Below, piece by piece: positions 44,656 to 53,303 of a DNA stretch of 64,000 nt. Source of the DNA: Symmachiella dynata (lineage in GTDB: Bacteria > Planctomycetota > Planctomycetia > Planctomycetales > Planctomycetaceae); the NCBI RefSeq assembly GCF_007747995.1, contig NZ_CP036276.1, positions 2,099,001-2,163,000 of the forward strand. Reading direction: 5' to 3'. Under the pieces are notes generated by a model that was not told the DNA's origin, did not search any database, and saw nothing but the letters and a program-made list of their open reading frames with translations. Each line of letters starts with the position of its first letter. Within the stretch, counting starts at the first letter, position 1. Position numbers and translations under genes: made by a program.

Positions 44656-44692
44656 TCCCCCCGGCATCCCAAGATGCCGGGGGGATTTTTTT
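44656..44692 (+). terminator. Rho-independent terminator after the Gfo/Idh/MocA gene
   Basis: TCCCCCCGGCATC paired with GATGCCGGGGGGA around CCAA, followed by a run of T residues. It ends at the convergent gene's stop. Confidence 0.88.
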
Positions 44693-47600
44693 ACGGCAAC
44701 TCAAAGGTCACATTGCCTCGCGCTTCGGCGGACAATGTCAAACCGGCCGTTCCCCCAAGTTGATCGAGCTTGAGCAGCAGCAGGTTCTTCCCCTGTTTCA
44801 ACTGCACGTCGACTTGGTCTTCACCCGGTTTCAGGCCGCGCGGTTCGGGGAACTCGTGGATCTTCTTTCCGTCTAACCAGACCTGAATTCCGTCGTTGGA
44901 ACCAATATTCAACCGCGCTGGCTGCGCGACCGCCGAATTCAGCACGACGGCGAAATAGTAGATGATGTTATCGTGCCGAACTTTGGCCCGCTCCGACAGC
45001 CGTGTCAGGTCAACCGCCGGCGCGCCGCCATTGTAGGCGCGGGTATTCGCATCGATCCACTGCACTTGCTTGCCGCCCAGCCCTTTGTATTTGGCGGCAC
45101 TATCAAACCGCCCCGGCTCTTTTTCGGGACCGTAAGCCGTGGTGCGGTGCTCCGGTTTATCATTCGCAAATGGACCCACGGCCCGAAATTGCTTCGCATA
45201 AACCTCCGCATCCCGTAGGCTGACCAAATACGCCAACAGATCGGCTGCATCTTGAGCGGTGACATTCTTCAATACCAACTCCGGCATCAGGGACGTTTTT
45301 TGTTCCACGTCTTCTTCGATGTCGTCGTTGTTGATCCGCAACAAGTTCCCTTCGATGGTTTTGAGCACCACCGCATCGTCCGACCGCTGTTGCACAAACC
45401 CGGCGAACACCTTACCCCGTTTTGTTTCCACGACGTGCGGAACATATTCCGGTGCGATGCCCGCGCTGGGGTTCATGATGGTTTCCAACAACGCCTTGCG
45501 TTCATATTTGCGGCCAATCAGACTCAAGTCGGGACCAATGTCGGCTCCCTGGTTGCGAACGCGATGACAACGGTTGCACGAGGCCGCGCCACTTCGCAAA
45601 AACACGCTCTTGCCCCGCTCTGCATCACCGGACAGCTTCAAAATATCGTCAGGTGTAAAGGATTGCCCCAACGTCTTGGGCCGCTGCGACTCCGGGACAA
45701 ATTTTTCATACAGCAACCGCACATTCACATCCGCATGCTGCACAGCCCCGTCGATAGTCCGCTGCGCAAGTTCTGGCGACAGCCGTTGCTTTTCCACCAA
45801 CGGCAGCAACATCACCGCTCCGCTCGAAGATTGCAGCAGCAAGTCGACCGCCTCAGTCTTCAACCCATCAGCCACCGACGCATCGGACAAGAAATCATCC
45901 AGTGAATCGGTCACCTGCAGCGCCACCAAGGCCCGCAAGGCGGCGTTTTGGATTTGTGCGTCATCCGATTTCAAATACTTCACAATCGCCGGCGCGGCAG
46001 CATCCAGCATCAGATTGGCCGCCACGGACATCGCTTTAATTTGAACCTGTTTGTCGGACGAATCAATCAGAGATACCACGTCGCCGCTGAAACCTTTCAG
46101 ACCCGCTGCGGCAATCACCATCAGCGCGTCGTTTTGCAACTGGGGATCACCCAGCGACGCCCGTAACCCGTCGGTGACTTCCGGCGACTTTTTAATTTCA
46201 ACCCACGGCCCGGAGAGCTTTCGCATCAAGGCTTCCAGCGCCAACCGTTTAACATCCGGCGAAGCCCCCTCTGCCGTGAGCACGCTAGCCACCGACTTGC
46301 CGGCCGCAGGTGTCGTCACGGTTTCCAGCGCCGACAACAAGGCCGCACGCGCCGCGGGAGTCACATCGGTCGTTTCCAATTTCGCCGCCAAATACTCCGT
46401 CGCATCCTCAGGACGCAAGATCCGCACCAGATTCACCAACCGCGGATCCACCCCCGCACCGGGCAGGTCGACGACGCGGCGAAACATCTCCTCTTCACGC
46501 CCCTTCGAAGCAATATGCAACGTCTCCAACAAATAACGATCGCCGCCGACATAACGATTAAAGAGATCGACCAGCGTATCAGTCGCGCGCTGCGACTTCA
46601 GATTTGGCAGCGACAATGCGATTTCTCGGATCACTTCCGGATTGTCGTCGTCAGCTGCATCCAGAATTTCATTTTCATATTCAGCCCCATGTCGACGCAA
46701 AATTCGCACCGCCAACGCGCGAAACTTAGGGTCGTTGGACATTAGTTTTTCCATGACGAAAAACCGCCCCTTGCCGCCGATGCGGTCCGAGACCCACAGC
46801 GCACGAGCCGCAAGCCGCGCATCTTTCCCGCCGACCAACTCTGCCAATTTCGGCACCGCCGCTTCGCCACTCTCCAGCAGCCGTTGCCGCGCCAGAAACG
46901 TCGTCGCATGATTCGGACTGCCCAATGCGACAATCGCATCCGCATCGTTGTCATACGGCCCCGGTTTTTCGTGGCGGACCAGTTTCTTGCCCTTCGGGGT
47001 GATGCGATAAATCCGGCCGCGGTTCGGGTCGTTATACGCATGTCCCCCCACGCCGCCGTCATACCAATCGGAAACAAACAACGCCCCGTCGGGAGCAACG
47101 CAAACATCATCGGGACGGAAATAATTGTCCGTGCTGGTGATCACATTTTCCGCGGTGACACCATAACCAATGCCCGATTTTTTCTCGGGTTTGTAGCTGC
47201 GGACCTCACGCGGTCCGGCGTCGCAATGAAAAATCGCGCCGTCATATTGCGGCCCGAATGCCGCGCCTTCGTAAAACGTCATCCCGCACGGCGAACCGAA
47301 ACCAGTGATCAACGCATACGGCACAAAGCCCGGTTTATCTGCCCGCCAGTGATGAATCGGATCAAAGCTGCCGTCAGGGTTACGAATATTCTCCGGTCGG
47401 CCAAACCAACCGTAATTGCCCCCTTCCAGAATCCAACAAATCCGCGTGCTCTTTAGCCCGTCGTTGTCGTTGTCGCTGCACCACACATTGCCGTACGAAT
47501 CGACCGCCAATTCAAACGGATTGCGAAAATTGACGGCAAAATCTTCCAACTGCGTGCCGTCTCCTTCACAACGAATCATCGCCCCCCATTGAAACTTAAT

Positions 47601-48218
47601 CTGCTTCCCATCCGGCCCCGTCACGTCAAACCCGGTGTCGCCTTGCGTCATATACAGCTTGTGATCCGGTCCAAACACCAAACTGTGCACACCATGATCG
47701 TGATTCTGTCCGCCAAAACCGGTGAGAAACAGCTTGCGCGGCCCATCCGGCTTGAGGTCGCCGTCGGCATCTTCGTAGACATAAATGTTCGGTGATTCGG
47801 GCACATAAATCTTGTCCCCCGCAACACAAACCCCCATGGCGCAATTCAGATCGGCCGTGAAAACGGTCATCTTATCCGCACGGCCGTCGCCGTCGGTGTC
47901 TTCCAGGACCTTGATCGTGTCGATCGGGGGATTCTTTTGAGCGCGGCGATAGTTCACCCCTTCGGTCACCCACACGCGTCCCTGTGTATCGACGTCGATC
48001 GTGATCGGGTTGGAGATCATCGGTTCCGTGGCAAACAACGTCGCCTCGAATCCATCCGCCACCGTAAACGACTTTACGGTTTCCTCAGCTGGCTGTTGTG
48101 CCACGACTGGAAGAGTGGCCAAGCCTAAGGCGATGCCAACTGCCGCTGCAACGGTCAGCGCGCAACGCGTGGCGTTTTTACGAAAAGAACAGACAGCGTG
48201 TGTCCTGGACGAGCACAT
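44691..48218 (-). CDS. PVC-type heme-binding CxxCH membrane-dehydrogenase-like protein
   Basis: A 1175-residue exported protein. After the signal peptide (about 18-40) a beta-propeller resembling glucose dehydrogenases spans about 50-430 (DVDTQGRVWVTEGVNYR, ILEGGNYGWFGRP, LFVSDWYDGG). HEAT-like helical repeats follow (about 450-840). The c-type heme motif CNRCH begins near residue 881, with a cytochrome domain around it (Met-ligand region MPELVLKNVT). The last 170 residues form a carbohydrate-binding-like beta domain. This is the PVC-type CxxCH architecture of planctomycetes; a periplasmic sugar or alcohol dehydrogenase is likely. Its first 15 codons belong to a duplicated segment also seen at 49398. 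Confidence 0.93.
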   Translation of the reverse strand: MCSSRTHAVCSFRKNATRCALTVAAAVGIALGLATLPVVAQQPAEETVKSFTVADGFEATLFATEPMISNPITIDVDTQGRVWVTEGVNYRRAQKNPPIDTIKVLEDTDGDGRADKMTVFTADLNCAMGVCVAGDKIYVPESPNIYVYEDADGDLKPDGPRKLFLTGFGGQNHDHGVHSLVFGPDHKLYMTQGDTGFDVTGPDGKQIKFQWGAMIRCEGDGTQLEDFAVNFRNPFELAVDSYGNVWCSDNDNDGLKSTRICWILEGGNYGWFGRPENIRNPDGSFDPIHHWRADKPGFVPYALITGFGSPCGMTFYEGAAFGPQYDGAIFHCDAGPREVRSYKPEKKSGIGYGVTAENVITSTDNYFRPDDVCVAPDGALFVSDWYDGGVGGHAYNDPNRGRIYRITPKGKKLVRHEKPGPYDNDADAIVALGSPNHATTFLARQRLLESGEAAVPKLAELVGGKDARLAARALWVSDRIGGKGRFFVMEKLMSNDPKFRALAVRILRRHGAEYENEILDAADDDNPEVIREIALSLPNLKSQRATDTLVDLFNRYVGGDRYLLETLHIASKGREEEMFRRVVDLPGAGVDPRLVNLVRILRPEDATEYLAAKLETTDVTPAARAALLSALETVTTPAAGKSVASVLTAEGASPDVKRLALEALMRKLSGPWVEIKKSPEVTDGLRASLGDPQLQNDALMVIAAAGLKGFSGDVVSLIDSSDKQVQIKAMSVAANLMLDAAAPAIVKYLKSDDAQIQNAALRALVALQVTDSLDDFLSDASVADGLKTEAVDLLLQSSSGAVMLLPLVEKQRLSPELAQRTIDGAVQHADVNVRLLYEKFVPESQRPKTLGQSFTPDDILKLSGDAERGKSVFLRSGAASCNRCHRVRNQGADIGPDLSLIGRKYERKALLETIMNPSAGIAPEYVPHVVETKRGKVFAGFVQQRSDDAVVLKTIEGNLLRINNDDIEEDVEQKTSLMPELVLKNVTAQDAADLLAYLVSLRDAEVYAKQFRAVGPFANDKPEHRTTAYGPEKEPGRFDSAAKYKGLGGKQVQWIDANTRAYNGGAPAVDLTRLSERAKVRHDNIIYYFAVVLNSAVAQPARLNIGSNDGIQVWLDGKKIHEFPEPRGLKPGEDQVDVQLKQGKNLLLLKLDQLGGTAGLTLSAEARGNVTFELP

Positions 48219-48290
48219 CTCGGAAGCTCCTTGTTGAATCTCTTATGACGATAACAAGGTTCCGATTCTCGGCGAAAAAATGCCGAATTG
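48161..48290. repeat. 5' segment duplicate, copy 1 (start of the PVC heme gene)
   Basis: Contains the start codon and upstream region of the heme-protein gene. It aligns with 49398-49527 over about 130 bp, with words such as GGCGTTTT, GCGTGTGTCC, CTTGTTGA, ATAACAAGGTT, GATTCTCGG and AATGCCGAATT shared in order. Confidence 0.85.
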
Positions 48291-48318
48291 CAACACGCCG
48301 ACGAAATGGGCCGTTCCG

Positions 48319-49302
48319 CTAATCAATTGCAACCGGTGTCACTATAAACAGCGTGACGGTGTTCTCCGGAGGTGCACTCTCGAGTTCCCCGTTCACCCAG
48401 CGAACCGCGGTCTTCACGTCAGGAAGCAGTGAATCCTCTTCTCCGCTTCCCGAACTCGCAATCAGGCTGACCACAAGAGTTTCTCCGAGGTTCATTTCAG
48501 CCTGTGTATTGACTGTACGCATCCACAGACGAGGGATCGACAAACCATTGACTTTCACCGAGTGCTTGAAGTCGAGGTGGCTAATCTCCGGGCAAAATTT
48601 AAGCTGGATTCTTCCCGTGTCGAGTAAACGCGGCATGACCTCGCAGCGAACGCCGAACGAACTCCACTCGACCGAGGTCCTATTGCCCTCTTGAGGAATC
48701 ATGATAGGAAACTTGCCGCCGCTCAGTGCCGTTGCTGGTTTTCCGGGGGCAGTGACAATTTCTGGCTCCGCGTGTATTAAAGTGATCTGGCCCGAGTCTT
48801 TTAGTCGCTGGATGACTTCCTCGGCATTCTTGTAAACAACATTCGTGGATAACGAGACAGCTGCAGCGGTGCGATTCTGCGGGCTGGCTGAAGAACCCAC
48901 CGGTTCCGCGGCCGCTTCAAATTCTGCGAATGCTTTGTTAGAGAGTTCAAGAATACTGCAGCGGCAAAGGATTTGATCAGGTTTTCCCGTCAGCCGTCGT
49001 AATTGTTTCGATCGATGCTGCAGCTCTGAAATCTGTCGCGCTAATTCGGCACGCTCCTGGATGACGCGTCGATTGATTTGCTCTGCTGCCTCTCGCAATC
49101 TCGCAGCTTCTTCGGCCATGCCCGCTGTTTCCAATTGTTCCGTCGCCACGCGGAGGTGATCCAAGGCCGACAGTGTACCGATATTTTCTTCGGCCGACTG
49201 CGGGATCCTCTGTGGCGACTGGGACCCTTGCGGTTCGTCACCGACAACTGTCGTCGCCAGGCACAGCGACAACGCGAAAAAGACAGCATAGCGAACAGAC
49301 AT
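48319..49302 (-). CDS. Secretin-like (type II/III secretion) domain protein
   Basis: A 327-residue protein with a signal peptide (YAVFFALSLCLATTVVG). Residues about 60-105 are a helical coiled region; from 150 to the end is a secretin-type beta domain: EIVTAPGKPATALSGGKFPI (the V-T-x-x-G-x-x-A and GG-x-FP signatures), then VRCEVMPRLLDTGRIQLKFCPEIS and NLGETLVVSLI. It lacks the full N-domains and pore motif of real secretins, as in many planctomycete paralogues, so a multimer at the outer membrane is only possible. Confidence 0.82.
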   Translation of the reverse strand: MSVRYAVFFALSLCLATTVVGDEPQGSQSPQRIPQSAEENIGTLSALDHLRVATEQLETAGMAEEAARLREAAEQINRRVIQERAELARQISELQHRSKQLRRLTGKPDQILCRCSILELSNKAFAEFEAAAEPVGSSASPQNRTAAAVSLSTNVVYKNAEEVIQRLKDSGQITLIHAEPEIVTAPGKPATALSGGKFPIMIPQEGNRTSVEWSSFGVRCEVMPRLLDTGRIQLKFCPEISHLDFKHSVKVNGLSIPRLWMRTVNTQAEMNLGETLVVSLIASSGSGEEDSLLPDVKTAVRWVNGELESAPPENTVTLFIVTPVAID

Positions 49303-49371
49303 CCTCGGACTCCTTTAGCTCGGATGGGGACGAGCGTATTATCGGAATCCGTTGAATCTGGTCAAGAAGAC

Positions 49372-49455
49372 TTAAAACAACGCCGCCACAAAGATCGTTC
49401 CACGCATGGCGTTTTCGTGAAAACAGCTGATGGCGTGTGTCCCGAACGAGCGCAT
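49372..49455 (-). pseudogene. Truncated relic of the PVC heme protein's N-terminus
   Basis: Read from the ATG at 49455, the frame encodes 27 residues beginning MRSFGTHAISCFHENAM, against MCSSRTHAVCSFRKNAT for the intact gene, then stops at 49372. It sits on the duplicated segment 49398-49527 and directly upstream of the secretin-like gene. Confidence 0.7.
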
Positions 49456-49527
49456 CTTGAAAGCACCTTGTTGATTACTCTCAGGTGATAACAAGGTTCT
49501 GATTCTCGGTAATAAAATGCCGAATTG
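49398..49527. repeat. 5' segment duplicate, copy 2
   Basis: The second copy of the 130-bp segment at 48161-48290, same orientation, diverged by roughly a fifth by eye. Confidence 0.85.
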
Positions 49528-49535
49528 GCTCGCGC

Positions 49536-49805
49536 CTAGCGGAGGTGTGGGTTGGCTTTCAAGAATCCGGGGTGCTTCTTCAGGAATTCTTTCCGGTGGG
49601 GGTTGTTCTTAAACCCTTCGATCGATTTCTGGCGCATCTCTTCCTGATACATACGATCGGATCGGTACTTACCCAAGACAGCTCGCCTAGCTGCATGCTT
49701 CGCCTGGTACCCAAGCATCTCATCTTGCTGAGTGACCAGGGAAATCACTAAGAATCCAGCAATCACAAACCCTGCTACCAAACGAGGATTGATGGATTGT
49801 TGCAT
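49536..49805 (-). CDS. Small membrane-anchored protein
   Basis: An 89-residue protein with a transmembrane helix (VAGFVIAGFLVISLV) near the N-terminus and a basic helical tail (RRAVLGKYRSDRMYQEEMRQ, NPHRKEFLKKHPGF). Start at the ATG 49805; the frame stays open 18 codons upstream. Family unknown. Confidence 0.6.
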   Translation of the reverse strand: MQQSINPRLVAGFVIAGFLVISLVTQQDEMLGYQAKHAARRAVLGKYRSDRMYQEEMRQKSIEGFKNNPHRKEFLKKHPGFLKANPHLR

Positions 49806-50114
49806 AAGATCACCATGCAGACCCGAAGAGGAATCAAGAACGGTCCAATGGGACCGCAACCGCCCAGGCTGTAAGTCAACGAAGCGCCTTAGACTGCCAC
49901 AGCTAACGCTGCGCGAGGCGGAGCGGCAGGAACAGACTGGAATAGATACAGTGCTCTAATTGAACTCTAGCACACATTCTGGGGTGGTGCGTTGTTTACC
50001 GCGGTCATGATTCCGTGGTACCCGGAGCGAATTAAGCGTATATTATGATCTGCCAAGACGGTTACAAATTAGCATGCGGTAACGTTGGTTTTGCCCTAGC
50101 GCCGGGATTTTCTT
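49806..50114. other. Divergent intergenic region
   Basis: About 310 bases between two divergent hypothetical genes. No repeats or RNA genes recognised. Confidence 0.4.
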
Positions 50115-51578
50115 ATGGACCGTGGACGACGTGAGCCCCGCAGATCACTTCCGCTCTGGCCTTTCATAGTCGCTGCTGTTCTTGCGATTGTGGCAGTGGT
50201 CATCGTGCATGTCGTGCTCGTGCGACGGCAGGATGGCGTCGATTTTTTCGATCATTACGTGGCTGAGACCGAGTTGCCCGACGGATCGATTCTGACGCTC
50301 CGCGCGGTGACATTTGGCGATCACCATGAATTGCCACTGAATCAGCCGAAGACGGGCCTTATGGGGTTTGGCAGAGGGGGCAGGGGTGTGCCGGAGTTCT
50401 TGGAACGCGAGACCCCACCCAGTTCCGTGGTACTCTGGTTTTCGCGGCGTGACGGACAATCTGGCAAGACGATGGACTTTCGCTGGTGGAAGAGGTGTTC
50501 TGTCGTGGATGCCCACGGATGGAACATCAAGGATCGTGATGCTACTCAAGAGTGCTACTCCTTAGATGCAAATGGGGGTTTCTCCGGAAGTACCCAATGG
50601 GGTGGGGACCGTCGTCTGATGGACACTTTCAGAACTGGGGAATATGACATCGGCATTGTGAGCACCAGGTTGCCGAGTTTTCGACCCAGTGGAAAGACCT
50701 TCGCCTTGAAGGTCCACAACGTGGACGGGAAAGTTGTCGCGGAGTTTGACGTTCCTTGGCCGGGAGCGGCGACGTTGCCTGTTTGGGAGCCCGAAACATT
50801 ACCGGCCACAAAGTCGGTCGGCAACCTAAAAGTCACGCTCAAGGCTTTAACTGTGGAGGAAGACCGTTCCCAAACCTCGGATCGTTACGGGCTTCACGCG
50901 CGGGCTGATTTTGAATTTAGCGGCATGACCGCAGGCGCGGAGTGGCATTTGGATGACGTGCGTCTCGAAGATGCGCTTGGAAACGCCAGCGATGATTACG
51001 ACTGTATCCTTTCTCCGTTGGATTCGGCCTGGAAAGTAGTCGCGTTGATATCACGCAACGAGGATGCGCCGTTGCTTGCGAGCGAAACTTGGCACGTCGG
51101 CAAAATCCAACTGCCTGCGGACGGTACGAAGAGTGATTTAAAATTATCCGATTCGATTGGGGGCGTTCCGATCTTTGTCAAATCAATTGGCGGTCCCGGA
51201 GAGGTTACCTATGTCGAATCGGTGTCAGGAACGGGAGACGAAATTGGCGGTTTTGCATTCGCTGGACCTAGTGAAATCGAAAATTTCAGTGTCCGTATGA
51301 AGTACAACGGCAGCACTTGTCGACGGACAGTCAAAAGCAAGGTGCCGCACTTGTTCCTCGACAATTTACACCTCAAGCCGTTTCAAAGTTTGCGCATACA
51401 AGCCGTTGACGATGCGGGGAAAATGGTTGATGGAAGAGTCTGTGTGTGCAACGACGAGGCTTTCTGGGTTTTCTCCCCTCCACCGGGAAGCAAGTCCATC
51501 GATCTGAAAGTCATCGTTACGCAACAGCGCGAAGTCGAGTTTATCGCTGCGCCGCAGTTGGTGACAGAAGAAGAATAG
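50115..51578 (+). CDS. Hypothetical membrane-anchored beta-rich protein
   Basis: A 487-residue protein with an N-terminal signal anchor (WPFIVAAVLAIVAVVIVHVVLV). The rest is beta-rich, without recognised motifs; it may comprise several Ig-like domains (VGNLKVTLKALTVEE, ALKVHNVDGKVVAEFDV). It starts at the ATG 50115 directly after TTCTT, with no clear RBS. Function unknown. Confidence 0.7.
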   Translation: MDRGRREPRRSLPLWPFIVAAVLAIVAVVIVHVVLVRRQDGVDFFDHYVAETELPDGSILTLRAVTFGDHHELPLNQPKTGLMGFGRGGRGVPEFLERETPPSSVVLWFSRRDGQSGKTMDFRWWKRCSVVDAHGWNIKDRDATQECYSLDANGGFSGSTQWGGDRRLMDTFRTGEYDIGIVSTRLPSFRPSGKTFALKVHNVDGKVVAEFDVPWPGAATLPVWEPETLPATKSVGNLKVTLKALTVEEDRSQTSDRYGLHARADFEFSGMTAGAEWHLDDVRLEDALGNASDDYDCILSPLDSAWKVVALISRNEDAPLLASETWHVGKIQLPADGTKSDLKLSDSIGGVPIFVKSIGGPGEVTYVESVSGTGDEIGGFAFAGPSEIENFSVRMKYNGSTCRRTVKSKVPHLFLDNLHLKPFQSLRIQAVDDAGKMVDGRVCVCNDEAFWVFSPPPGSKSIDLKVIVTQQREVEFIAAPQLVTEEE

Positions 51579-51609
51579 GGGAGCCTGGCGGTCAGTGGCA
51601 GCCGGCGCC

Positions 51610-51638
51610 GGGTGCCACTGCCGGCTTGTCCAGCAGTA
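51610..51638. repeat. Dispersed palindrome, family C copy 4
   Basis: GGGTGCCACTGCCGGCTTGTCCAGCAGT, a diverged copy of the family C hairpin, lying between two convergent genes. Confidence 0.55.
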
Positions 51639-51694
51639 CTTCGGGGGGCTAGGCTGTTGGAAGGGCCAGCTGATGTTGAATCGCACTGAACACG

Positions 51695-52120
51695 TCACTC
51701 TTCTTCAACAGGCGGAATGTTTAAGATTTTTAATTGGCTCTCTAGAGCATGATCGATGATTTCGATCGCTTTTTGAGGATCATCGGTCGATTCCCATCTT
51801 CCGTATCGAACGTCCCGTCCTTTCTCTCGATGCACGCCCCATTGATCACCCGGATTTTGCGGAAAGCTAATACTAAATTCTCCTGTCAAATGAAAACAAC
51901 AATAAACGCCGAGTCCACTGCGATTAGCCTCAAATCCGTACTTTGAAGTCGGTTCCTCCCGACCTAAAAACAACATCAGATTTAATAGCGACCAACTCGC
52001 AACAACGATGTCCGCATATCGTTTTCCTGCCAGGCTGTCGACAACTTGTTTTGCCGGGCGCAACCTTGGGTCATTTGCCAAATCAGGATCATTTGCGCAA
52101 TCTTTTAACCAACAAACCAT
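51695..52120 (-). CDS. Hypothetical cytosolic protein
   Basis: A 141-residue protein of unknown family with a balanced composition (no membrane helix; GFEANRSGLGVYCCFHLTGEFSISFP is beta-rich, EKAIEIIDHAL helical). It appears real from its length and codon balance but no homology is claimed. Confidence 0.5.
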   Translation of the reverse strand: MVCWLKDCANDPDLANDPRLRPAKQVVDSLAGKRYADIVVASWSLLNLMLFLGREEPTSKYGFEANRSGLGVYCCFHLTGEFSISFPQNPGDQWGVHREKGRDVRYGRWESTDDPQKAIEIIDHALESQLKILNIPPVEEE

Positions 52121-52253
52121 CTCACACTCCCAACTTTCCGCCCCCTAAAGCTGCCGCTTTGCCGCAGCAGTGGGAACGTAGGTTGACCTTCAAGTGATCA
52201 AAAAACGTTCCTTAACTCACACCACTTCCCCTCAACATGTTTGCAGTGGTGTT

Positions 52254-53036
52254 TCATTTTCCAGACCTCCCCGCCGGATCCTGACGGTAATAATCACTCA
52301 ACAACCCATACAACTCCGGTTGCCGCTTCCGCATCGCCTTCGAGCGTTCGAAGAAACACTCTGTTGCTACGGCAAAAAATTCCTGGGCATTTGTCGCAGC
52401 GTATGGATCCAATAACGTCGGTCGACCGTGGCGTAGGTCGTGGTGTAATTCTGCTTGGGCTTGTCGGGTGATCTGCTGCCACCGCTGTTGTTGGGCTTTG
52501 CCGGCCAGTGGCGGCATGCCGTCGACGACGCCGTCTAGCATATCCAACTGATGCGCGAATTCATGAAACACCACGTTGCGTCCATCCCGGGAATTTTGTC
52601 CCCCTTCCAGAGCATTACTCCACGACAAAATCACCGGACCCCGCAACCACGCTTCTCCATGCCGCGCCGAGGGGCCTTCGCGGACCACGCCGTCGGGGCC
52701 GACGGAACGATCGGGGACCACGTAATCGCCGGGGTAGACCAAAATTGTCCGCACCCGGTCGAACATCCCCTCGGGCAACTCCAGCGCCAACAAACAGGCA
52801 TTGGCGGCGATGGTGACTTGGATCTCGTCGGACATCTTCAAGCCGTTGCAGCCTTCCCAATCCTTCTCGGCAATGAACACCCGCAAGTCGTCGCGCAATT
52901 TCGCTTGTTGCTGCGGCATGAGTTTTGAGAAAAACGCGGCATTGCGGTGCAGGAGTTCTTCCCACACATCCGGAAACGGTTCCGCACACAATTTGCGGCG
53001 ACGCCGATTACGCCACCAAGATCCAATGAGCAACAT
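52254..53036 (-). CDS. mtfA: M90 family zinc peptidase, MtfA-like
   Basis: A 260-residue protein with the zinc site HEFAHQLD (near residue 155), the downstream Glu in NAQEFFAVATECFFER, and the family's N-terminal segments (FPDVWEELLHRNAAFFSKL, DEIQVTIAANACLLALEL). E. coli MtfA binds the repressor Mlc and has aminopeptidase activity. The PTS partner is not seen here. Its promoter region contains a G-tract (53066-53074). Confidence 0.92.
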   Translation of the reverse strand: MLLIGSWWRNRRRRKLCAEPFPDVWEELLHRNAAFFSKLMPQQQAKLRDDLRVFIAEKDWEGCNGLKMSDEIQVTIAANACLLALELPEGMFDRVRTILVYPGDYVVPDRSVGPDGVVREGPSARHGEAWLRGPVILSWSNALEGGQNSRDGRNVVFHEFAHQLDMLDGVVDGMPPLAGKAQQQRWQQITRQAQAELHHDLRHGRPTLLDPYAATNAQEFFAVATECFFERSKAMRKRQPELYGLLSDYYRQDPAGRSGK

Positions 53037-53065
53037 AGTTTTAAGATAAGGCCTGTTTTGAGAGA

Positions 53066-53195
53066 GGGGGGGGGAACCGTTTCACGCTATGCCATCTTAC
53101 GTCCTAGTTCGATCCGGGCAAGGCGTGAGGCGTGAGGCGCGCTCTCCTTCCTCAGGCCTGAAGCCTGTCGCCTCAAGCCTTCTCCCCCCCCCCCC
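53066..53195. repeat. Long homopolymer tracts between mtfA and lptF/G
   Basis: A nine-G tract (53066-53074) and a twelve-C tract (53184-53195) lie in the divergent 270-base region. They are mutually complementary and flank GCGTGAGGC/AAGCCT tail words of repeat family B. Confidence 0.75.
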
Positions 53196-53303
53196 TTGAT
53201 ATTGACGTTCCGTCGGTATTTGTAGTAACCAATGCACCACAACGGCGTTATTAGCTGCCTCGTTTCCGCGATGGGTTCTCACCGCACCACGACTTGAACA
53301 TCC

